A stretch of 5,281 bases of DNA from positions 1-5,281 of the forward strand of contig JALOTU010000200.1 in assembly GCA_025457725.1 (NCBI GenBank). Reading direction: 5' to 3'. The notes beneath the pieces are model-generated. The model worked only from the letters and a program-made list of their open reading frames with translations. It did no database searches and was not told where the DNA came from. Source of the DNA: Verrucomicrobiota bacterium. Lineage in GTDB: Bacteria; Verrucomicrobiota; Verrucomicrobiia; Limisphaerales; DSYF01. A program made the translations under genes and the position numbers. Shown piece after piece: positions 1 through 4,949 of the stretch. Positions within the stretch are counted from its first letter, which is position 1. Every line of letters starts with the position of its first letter.

Positions 1-915
1 TTTGCGTTCGGCGACCAGGCGCGGTTTCGCGTCAGCGTCTTCAAGGAGAAGGGCAACTTCGCCATGGTCCTCCGGCAGATCCCCAGCAAGCTCCTCACCA
101 TGGAGCAGATCGGACTGCCGCCCTCGGTCAATGAGATGTTGTACAAACCCCGCGGACTGGTGCTGGTCACCGGGCCCACCGGTTCCGGCAAGTCGACCAC
201 GCTGGCCTCCATGATCGACATCATCAATCTGGAACGCGACGAGGCGCACATCATCACCATCGAGGATCCCATCGAGTATTACCACACCCACAAGAAAGCC
301 CTGGTCACCCAGCGCGAGATCGGCGTGGATGTGCCGAATTTCGCGGAAGCCCTGCGCCGCGCCCTGCGTCAGGATCCGGACGTGATCCTGGTGGGGGAAA
401 TGCGCGACCTGGAAACCATCGAGGCCGCCATCACGGCGGCGGAAACGGGCCATCTGGTGTTCGGCACGCTGCACACCACCGGCGCGGCCAAGACCATCGA
501 CCGTATCACCAACGCCTTCCCCACCAACCAGCAGGAGATGATCCGCATCCAGCTCTCCACCGTCATGGTGGCGGTCATCTCCCAGCTCCTGATTCCGCGC
601 ATCGACAAACCCGGTCGCGTGGCGGTGTTCGAGATCATGGTCAACACCCCGTCCATCGCGGCCCTGATTCGCGACAACAAGACCTTCCGCATCCAGTCGG
701 ACATCCAGACCGGCGCCAAGCACGGAATGATCACCCTCGACTCCTTCCTGCTGGACAAGTACATGGCCGGACTGATCGCCCGCGATGAGGTGATCACCAA
801 GGCGCAGGATCCGGTCAGCATCCAGGCCAAATTGCAGGAACTCGAACTGGCCCAGGCCGTCGGCATGGATACCAGCGGAGGCGGGGAGTCGGAGGAAGGC
901 GAAGAGAACGCCTAG
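1..915 (+). CDS. pilT: PilT-type type IV pilus retraction ATPase (5' end missing)
   Basis: This is a hexameric cytoplasmic ATPase that depolymerises the pilus. The reading frame is open from the first base, and upstream in-frame residues (RFRVSVFKEKGNFAMVLR) match the PilT family, so the Met codon at 64 is internal. By alignment from memory to Pseudomonas PilT, about 70 N-terminal residues are missing. Counting from base 1, the Walker A motif GPTGSGKST lies at residues 58-66 (Lys64). The Asp-box region ITIEDPIEY follows, then Walker B QDPDVILVGEMRD at 124-136 (Glu133) and the His box TGHLVFGTLHTT at 149-160. SIAALIRDNK stands where PilT proteins carry the retraction motif AIRNLIRE. These features favour PilT over PilB or GspE. 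The C-terminus ends in an acidic tail (GGGESEEGEENA) not typical of the family. The next gene starts 11 nt later, so they are probably co-transcribed. PilU-like paralogy cannot be excluded. Confidence 0.95.
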   Translation, partial: FAFGDQARFRVSVFKEKGNFAMVLRQIPSKLLTMEQIGLPPSVNEMLYKPRGLVLVTGPTGSGKSTTLASMIDIINLERDEAHIITIEDPIEYYHTHKKALVTQREIGVDVPNFAEALRRALRQDPDVILVGEMRDLETIEAAITAAETGHLVFGTLHTTGAAKTIDRITNAFPTNQQEMIRIQLSTVMVAVISQLLIPRIDKPGRVAVFEIMVNTPSIAALIRDNKTFRIQSDIQTGAKHGMITLDSFLLDKYMAGLIARDEVITKAQDPVSIQAKLQELELAQAVGMDTSGGGESEEGEENA

Positions 916-926
916 ATTGACGCATC

Positions 927-2639
927 ATGGCTGACGAGCAAAACGATCCGTTGCTGAACATGGTCCACGAGCAGGGCCTGATCGACGACCTGCAATATGA
1001 GGAGGTGGCGGATGAGTTCCGCCGAACCGGAACCCCGGCGTTTCAATTGTTGCAGGACGCCGGTTACCTGGAGGAGGACAGCATCCTGGAGGCGATGGCC
1101 AATTACCTGGCCACGGAGGTGGTTTCGGTCAAGGACTACGAGGTTCCCAAGGATTTGCTGTCCATGATTCCGGCCCAGCACGCGCGGGCCTACGAGTGCA
1201 TCCCCATTGGCTGGAACGGATCGGCTCTCCGCGTGGCACTGGCCGAGCCCTTGAATCCCATGCGGGTCGATGAGCTGGGCTATGTCGTCAAGAAGGACAT
1301 TCAGCTGGTGGTGGCGAATCCGTCCGATATCCGCAAGGCGGTGGAGAAGAACTACGGCCACGAGGATACCTCCGGCAACCTGGGGGACATCCTCAAGGAG
1401 ATGGGCGCCGAGGCCGACCTGATCGTGGACAAGCCGATGAGCGGGGAGATGGACGAGGAGGCGTTCGTCGCCGAGCTGGCCGAGGCCGCCCCCGTGGTCC
1501 GCTTCGTGAACCTGGTCCTCTTCCAGGCCGTGCAGGATCGGGCCAGCGACATCCACTTCGAGCCGTTCGAGACGGAGTTCCGCATTCGATACCGTGTGGA
1601 CGGCGCGCTTTATGAAATGTCGCCCCCTCCCAAGCACCTGGCGCTTCCGGTCGTTTCCCGCATCAAGGTGATGGCCAACCTGAACATCTCCGAGCGCCGC
1701 CTTCCCCAGGACGGCCGCATCAATCTCAACCTCGGACACCGGCAGGTGGACCTGCGTGTCTCCACGCTTCCGACCCAGTTCGGCGAATCGGTGGTGCTGC
1801 GTGTTCTCGACCGCTCGGCGGTCAACCTGGAGCTGGAGTCCCTCGGGCTCCCCAGCTACATCAGTGACTACATCAACGAGGCGATTCTCCGTCCCAACGG
1901 CATCTTCGTGGTGACCGGTCCCACCGGTTCCGGCAAGACCACCACGCTGTATTCGTGCCTGCGCAAGGTCAACACCATCGACTCCAAGCTCCTCACCGCC
2001 GAGGATCCGGTGGAATACGACATCGAGGGCATCATGCAGGTGGCGGTGAACGAGGCGCTGGGGCTGACCTTCGGCAAGGCGCTCCGCTCCTTCCTGCGCC
2101 AGGACCCGGACATCATCATGGTGGGGGAAATGCGCGACGCGGAGACGGGCCAGATCGCCATCCAGGCGTCGCTCACCGGCCATCTGGTGCTCAGCACCCT
2201 GCACACCAATGACGCGCCGGGCGCGGTGACCCGTCTGATTGACATGGGCGTGGAACCCTTCCTGATCTCGTCCACCCTCATGGGCGTGCTGGCCCAGCGC
2301 CTGGTGCGGACCATCTGCAAGAAGTGCCGCACGCCTTTCGAGCCCACCGAGAACCAGCTCTCGCTGCTCAATCTCTCGCCGCACGACCTGGGCGACAAGA
2401 TGTTCTATTACGGCCGCGGGTGCTCGGCCTGCAATGACAGCGGGTACAAGGGGCGCAAGGGCATCTTCGAACTGCTGGTGATCACGGATGCCATCATGCA
2501 GCTCATCAACGAACGCGCCCCCACGGCGGTCATCCGCCAGAAGGCCGTGGAACTGGGAATGATCACGTTGCGTGAAGATGGTTTGCGGGGCATCTTCGAA
2601 GGCGACACCACAGTTGAGGAAGTCATCAAGTACACCTGA
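927..2639 (+). CDS. pilB: PilB/GspE-type assembly ATPase
   Basis: This is the cytoplasmic motor ATPase that drives pilin polymerisation through the PilC platform. It has 570 residues, normal for PilB. Residues about 5-150 form an MshEN/T2SSE_N-type N-domain, and the ATPase core follows from about residue 185. Visible motifs are the Asp box ASDIHFEPFE (Asp208, His210, Glu212), Walker A GPTGSGKTTT at 331-340 (Lys337), Walker B QDPDIIMVGEMRD at 392-404 (Glu401), and the His box TGHLVLSTLHTND with His419 and His426. A tetracysteine zinc site, CKKC (464-467) with CSAC (499-502), is diagnostic of PilB/GspE and absent from PilT. No clear Shine-Dalgarno precedes the ATG, only 11 nt after the pilT stop, so translational coupling is likely. 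The same core would fit GspE of a type II secretion system; the adjacent pilT favours type IV pili. Confidence 0.95.
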   Translation: MADEQNDPLLNMVHEQGLIDDLQYEEVADEFRRTGTPAFQLLQDAGYLEEDSILEAMANYLATEVVSVKDYEVPKDLLSMIPAQHARAYECIPIGWNGSALRVALAEPLNPMRVDELGYVVKKDIQLVVANPSDIRKAVEKNYGHEDTSGNLGDILKEMGAEADLIVDKPMSGEMDEEAFVAELAEAAPVVRFVNLVLFQAVQDRASDIHFEPFETEFRIRYRVDGALYEMSPPPKHLALPVVSRIKVMANLNISERRLPQDGRINLNLGHRQVDLRVSTLPTQFGESVVLRVLDRSAVNLELESLGLPSYISDYINEAILRPNGIFVVTGPTGSGKTTTLYSCLRKVNTIDSKLLTAEDPVEYDIEGIMQVAVNEALGLTFGKALRSFLRQDPDIIMVGEMRDAETGQIAIQASLTGHLVLSTLHTNDAPGAVTRLIDMGVEPFLISSTLMGVLAQRLVRTICKKCRTPFEPTENQLSLLNLSPHDLGDKMFYYGRGCSACNDSGYKGRKGIFELLVITDAIMQLINERAPTAVIRQKAVELGMITLREDGLRGIFEGDTTVEEVIKYT

Positions 2640-2656
2640 GCCCGCAGGATCTACGT

Positions 2657-3946
2657 ATGCCAAGATTTAGCTACAAGGCGCTGGACGCCAAGGGGGACGA
2701 GTCCAAGGGAGTGCTCGAGGTGGGCACACAGAACGAGGCCATCACCCGCATCAAGGAGATGGGCCTCTACCCCATGAGCATCGTCGAGGTGGACAAGCCC
2801 AAGGAAAAGGGCGGCGGCAAGGCCAAGGCCGGCAAGGAAAAGACCGCCGCCAAACCCAAGGGCAAGAAGGGCCAGATCAGTCTGAATATCCGCATCCCGG
2901 GGATGGGCGGCGTCAAGTCCAAGGTGCTCACCACCTTCACCCGGCAGCTGGCCACGCTGATCGATGCCGGCCTGCCCCTGCTGCGCGGGCTGCGCGTGCT
3001 GGAAAGACAGGAGCGCAACGCGAACCTCAAACGCATCATCGGGGAGCTGGCCCTGTCCATCGAGGGCGGCAGCACCTTCTCCGAGGCCCTGGCCCAGCAT
3101 CCCAAGGTCTTCAACCGGCTCTTCGTGAACATGGTCAAGGCCGGCGAACTGGGCGGTGTCCTGGAAGTCGTCCTCAACCGCCTGGCGGAGTTCATGGAAA
3201 AGGCCCAGAAAATCAAGGGCAAGGTCATCGCCGCCATGTTCTATCCCGTGGCCGTGCTGGTCGTGGCCGTCGCCATCCTCCTGGTGCTCATGGTGGTCGT
3301 CATCCCCAAGTTCCGCGAGGTGTTCGAGGGCCTGGGCGAAGGCAAACCGCTGCCCGCCTTCACCCTGCTGGTGCTGGGCATCAGCGAGACGGTGAAAAAC
3401 AACATCATCCTCACCACCCTCTCGGTCGTGGGCGCGTTCATCGTCTTCAAACTCCTGCTCAAAACCGACCTGGGCCGGCGCATCTTCGACAAGTTCAAAC
3501 TCAAGGTCCCCGTCATGGGACCGGTGGTCAGCAAGGTGGCCATCGCACGCTTCACCCGCACCCTGGGCACCCTGGTCAGCAGCGGCGTGCCCATCCTCCA
3601 GTCACTGGTCATCGTCAAGGAAACGTCCGGCAACGTCATCGTCGCCAACGCCATCGGCGCCGTCCACGAAAGCGTCAAGGAGGGCGAAACCATCACCGCA
3701 CCCCTCGAGGCGTCCGGCGTGTTCCCTCCCATGGTGATCAGTATGGTGGATGTCGGCGAACAAACCGGCGCCCTGCCGGAGATGCTGCTCAAGATCGCGG
3801 ACAATTACGATGAGGAGGTGGACAACGCCGTGTCCGCCATGACCTCCCTGCTCGAACCCATCATGATCGTCGCCCTGGCCGTCATCGTCGGCAGTATCGT
3901 CATCGCCATGTTCCTGCCGCTGATCGACCTGATGAACACCCTGTAA
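2657..3946 (+). CDS. pilC: PilC/GspF-type inner-membrane platform protein
   Basis: This is a polytopic inner-membrane protein that couples the PilB and PilT motors to pilin assembly and disassembly. It has 429 residues, near the family norm of about 400. The N-terminal FSYKALDAKGDESKGVLE is typical of GspF/PilC. Two T2SSF repeats follow: the first near residues 92-217 (FTRQLATLIDAGLPLLRGLRVL), the second near 295-420 (FTRTLGTLVSSGVPILQSL). Hydrophobic segments lie at about 198-216, 250-268 and 401-420, the usual three-helix pattern. Residues 47-72 form a Lys/Gly-rich linker between the N-terminal segment and the first domain; it is unusually basic. AGGA at 2646-2649, seven nt before the ATG, is a good ribosome binding site and supports this start. 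It follows pilB by 17 nt, so it belongs to the same operon. Confidence 0.95.
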   Translation: MPRFSYKALDAKGDESKGVLEVGTQNEAITRIKEMGLYPMSIVEVDKPKEKGGGKAKAGKEKTAAKPKGKKGQISLNIRIPGMGGVKSKVLTTFTRQLATLIDAGLPLLRGLRVLERQERNANLKRIIGELALSIEGGSTFSEALAQHPKVFNRLFVNMVKAGELGGVLEVVLNRLAEFMEKAQKIKGKVIAAMFYPVAVLVVAVAILLVLMVVVIPKFREVFEGLGEGKPLPAFTLLVLGISETVKNNIILTTLSVVGAFIVFKLLLKTDLGRRIFDKFKLKVPVMGPVVSKVAIARFTRTLGTLVSSGVPILQSLVIVKETSGNVIVANAIGAVHESVKEGETITAPLEASGVFPPMVISMVDVGEQTGALPEMLLKIADNYDEEVDNAVSAMTSLLEPIMIVALAVIVGSIVIAMFLPLIDLMNTL

Positions 3947-3970
3947 AGCGGTACCAATCACCGGCAACCT

Positions 3971-3996
3971 CGGATGGACACGGATGAACACTGATA
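3971..3996. repeat. 10-bp tandem repeat (CGGATGGACA type)
   Basis: CGGATGGACA (3971-3980) is followed directly by CGGATGAACA (3981-3990), differing at one base, and by a degenerate partial third copy CTGATA. Short arrays of this kind recur, from memory, between genes in Verrucomicrobia-like genomes. Only about 2.6 units are present, so by itself the array is weak, but it abuts other repeats. Confidence 0.55.
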
Positions 3997-4041
3997 CCGG
4001 AAGCAGTGGGGTGTCTGGCATCGATTTGCATGGCAAGCATG

Positions 4042-4065
4042 AGCACCGGCCCCAGCCCGGTGGCT
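4042..4065. repeat. REP-like palindrome, copy 1 (imperfect)
   Basis: CACCGG (4044-4049) pairs with CCGGTG (4057-4062) around a 7-nt loop, with AG (4042-4043) and CT (4064-4065) extending the stem past a one-base bulge. It is a diverged copy of the perfect palindrome that starts 35 nt further on. The two have the same length and orientation, which indicates a repeat family rather than chance. Confidence 0.65.
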
Positions 4066-4078
4066 GCAGGCGAATTAG

Positions 4079-4098
4079 CACCGGGCTTCAGCCCGGTG
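4079..4098. repeat. REP-like palindrome, copy 2 (perfect)
   Basis: CACCGGGC (4079-4086) and GCCCGGTG (4091-4098) form a perfect 8-bp stem around a TTCA loop. No T-tract follows on the + strand, so this does not look like an intrinsic terminator. Together with copy 1 it forms a pair with 35-nt spacing, like the doublets of bacterial REP elements moved by RAYT transposases. No RAYT gene lies in the window. It could also stabilise the 3' end of the pilTBC transcript. Confidence 0.75.
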
Positions 4099-4118
4099 TA
4101 TCCGGGTGAATGGGACAA

Positions 4119-4137
4119 AAGCCGTTTTCAACGGCTT
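4119..4137. repeat. Perfect 8-bp stem hairpin
   Basis: AAGCCGTT (4119-4126) pairs perfectly with AACGGCTT (4130-4137) around a TTC loop. The + strand has A residues before the stem and no T run after it. Read on the - strand, the stem ends in TTTT, so it could act as a weak intrinsic terminator for leftward transcription, but no leftward gene is seen. It may be another member of the repeat cluster. Confidence 0.6.
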
Positions 4138-4139
4138 CG

Positions 4140-4150
4140 TGCGCAGCGCA
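4140..4150. repeat. Short palindrome TGCGC-A-GCGCA
   Basis: TGCGC and GCGCA are perfect complements around one base. A four-base loop would have to break the stem, so it is more likely a DNA-level site or part of a larger repeat than an RNA hairpin. It lies three bases after the preceding hairpin. Confidence 0.4.
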
Positions 4151-4195
4151 GACGAACCGAAGGAGCATCGCGGCCGCAGAATTGGTCAACGCGAA

Positions 4196-4207
4196 CCAAG
4201 AGCTTGG
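4196..4207. promoter_or_regulatory. Inverted repeat CCAAG-AG-CTTGG
   Basis: Two perfect 5-bp arms are separated by 2 nt, at the edge of the AT-rich stretch before the toxin gene. The shape (short arms, 2-nt spacer) matches a second inverted repeat at 4296-4307, although the arm sequences differ. It could be a protein binding site; chance is also possible. Confidence 0.3.
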
Positions 4208-4234
4208 AAATCGATAATTTTACAAAAAATCCGA

Positions 4235-4262
4235 TTGACTCAGTCCGCCCGCGGTGTAAATA
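4235..4262 (+). promoter_or_regulatory. Possible promoter for the toxin-antitoxin pair
   Basis: TTGACT (4235-4240) resembles a -35 box with five of six consensus bases. The best -10 at a suitable distance is TAAATA (4257-4262, 16-nt spacer), which matches poorly. The location, 48 nt before the toxin start, and the AT-rich context are right. The 9-bp palindrome GACTCAGTC (4237-4245) overlaps the -35 box and could be an operator. Weak evidence overall. Confidence 0.25.
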
Positions 4263-4295
4263 CAAAGTAAACACATTGCATGGGCGATTGATTTA

Positions 4296-4307
4296 CGGTT
4301 GAAACCG
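4296..4307. promoter_or_regulatory. Candidate operator CGGTT-GA-AACCG before the toxin start
   Basis: Perfect 5-bp arms with a 2-nt spacer end two bases before the toxin ATG at 4310, where a Shine-Dalgarno would normally be. BrnA and CopG-like ribbon-helix-helix antitoxins generally bind inverted repeats in their own promoters, so this is a reasonable operator candidate. It may also limit translation of the toxin. No footprint or known consensus supports it. Confidence 0.35.
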
Positions 4308-4309
4308 AA

Positions 4310-4597
4310 ATGGAGTTTGATTGGAACAATCCGCCCTTCGAGTTAGATAGCTCTTTGACGCCGAAGGACATAGAGGAATCGTTCGAGGATCCGTTCGCGG
4401 TGCGGTTGCTGCCGGATTCCCCGCGTTTCGGGGCCCAAGCCCGGTTTTTCAATCTGGGCATGTCGGCTTCCGGACTCGGGGTGTTCAGCGTGTATCGAAC
4501 AAACGGCAAGCAGATCCGGGTGGTTTACGCGCGCGGATTGCAGCCCGAGGAGCGGTTCTTCTATCAACGCAAACTGGATCAAACCCTGTCCCGCTGA
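4310..4597 (+). CDS. brnT: BrnT-like toxin (type II toxin-antitoxin, RelE-like fold)
   Basis: A 95-residue protein similar to BrnT toxins, which act as ribonucleases with a RelE-like fold and inhibit translation. The family pattern is visible: a start with MEFDW, ESFEDPFAVRLLPD at 23-36, then RFFNLGMS at 45-52, then RVVYAR at 70-75 (the counterpart of R-I-I-S-A-R), then EERFFY at 80-85. The usual N-terminal KHG motif is absent and replaced by an unrelated segment (residues 6-20), so this is a divergent member and its activity is uncertain. No Shine-Dalgarno precedes the ATG; an inverted repeat occupies that place. The antitoxin-like gene follows after 44 nt in the usual toxin-first order of brnTA. 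It is unrelated to the flanking pilus genes. Confidence 0.72.
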   Translation: MEFDWNNPPFELDSSLTPKDIEESFEDPFAVRLLPDSPRFGAQARFFNLGMSASGLGVFSVYRTNGKQIRVVYARGLQPEERFFYQRKLDQTLSR

Positions 4598-4609
4598 CCC
4601 GGCATCGCA

Positions 4610-4631
4610 GGGGCAGGGCAGGGGCGGTCGG
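4610..4631 (+). other. G-run array between toxin and antitoxin genes
   Basis: Runs of 4, 3, 4, 2 and 2 G residues are separated by 1-2 nt in the 44-nt gap just before the antitoxin ribosome binding site. With at least four runs of two or more G, a two-layer G-quadruplex in DNA or mRNA is possible. The pattern may equally be a chance GCAGGG triplication. Confidence 0.3.
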
Positions 4632-4641
4632 AAAGGTTTGA

Positions 4642-4917
4642 ATGGAAGAATTTGCCAGCTGGGATGACGTGCCGCTCTTCGATACCGAAGAGGCGGAGGC
4701 GGATTTCTGGGCGGAAAACCGCCCGGCGCTGCGGCTGATGGAATCGGCGGTGGCCAACGCCAGCGAGAACAGCGAGTCGATCACCATCACCTTGCGCATG
4801 GATCCGCGGATGTTGGCGCGCATCAAACGGCTGGCACGGTCGCGGTACTTGAATTATCAGAGCATGATCAAACAATGGTTGAGCGAACGCATGGAGAATG
4901 AGCTCCGCGAACGTTGA
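4642..4917 (+). CDS. brnA: BrnA/CopG-like ribbon-helix-helix antitoxin
   Basis: A 91-residue protein. Residues 10-26 carry the motif PLFDTEEAEADFWAEN, matching the F-x-S-E-x-E-E-x-x-FW segment of BrnA and CopG-type antitoxins. The C-terminal half is a ribbon-helix-helix DNA-binding domain: the strand SITITLRMD at 46-54, then two helices RMLARIKRLARS and NYQSMIKQWLSERM (the YQSxIKQWL signature, 72-80). Such proteins neutralise the toxin with one part and bind the promoter with the other. GAAAGG at 4631-4636, five nt before the ATG, is a strong ribosome binding site, in contrast to the toxin gene, so the antitoxin should be made in excess. Pfam assignment could be BrnA_antitoxin or CopG_antitoxin; I cannot separate these by eye. 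Confidence 0.8.
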   Translation: MEEFASWDDVPLFDTEEAEADFWAENRPALRLMESAVANASENSESITITLRMDPRMLARIKRLARSRYLNYQSMIKQWLSERMENELRER

Positions 4918-4938
4918 CCGGCAGCGAACCCGAAAACC

Positions 4939-4942
4939 AGGG
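4939..4942 (+). promoter_or_regulatory. Ribosome binding site supporting the 4950 start
   Basis: AGGG lies seven nt before the ATG at 4950, the most favourable spacing among the in-frame starts of the pseudopilin gene. The ATG at 5016 has AGGG five nt upstream (5007-5010); the ATG at 5070 has none. Confidence 0.5.
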
Positions 4943-4949
4943 TGTCATT

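Larger units (their letters stand above)
3947..4309. other. Repeat-rich intergenic region, no credible gene
   Basis: These 363 nt separate the pilTBC genes from the toxin-antitoxin pair. The first two thirds carry a 10-bp tandem repeat, two REP-like hairpins and further palindromes. The last third, from about 4200, is clearly richer in A and T and holds possible regulatory sites for the downstream gene. Open frames crossing it on either strand run through the repeats, match no family I recognise, and look spurious. No convincing hairpin with a T-tract follows pilC, so a Rho-independent terminator was not identified. Confidence 0.7.

Noticed and set aside
927..1370. c-di-GMP binding by the PilB N-domain (MshEN type)
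   Set aside because: The domain appears present, but the R-L-G-type motif residues are not clear (TPAFQLLQDAGYL lacks the Arg), so binding cannot be claimed.
912..2663. 583-codon open frame on the - strand opposite pilB
   Set aside because: It mirrors the whole pilB gene, is low in recognisable motifs, and is typical of antisense frames in GC-rich coding DNA. pilB has all family motifs.
3947..3970. Intrinsic terminator directly after pilC
   Set aside because: Only a 4-bp CGGT/ACCG pairing is seen, with no T-tract.
3602..4081. 159-codon - strand frame overlapping the pilC 3' end
   Set aside because: It is antisense to pilC and to the tandem repeat, with no motif of its own.
4006..4302. 98-codon + strand frame between pilC and brnT
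   Set aside because: It runs through the REP-like palindromes and the AT-rich control region, lacks a ribosome binding site and resembles no family.
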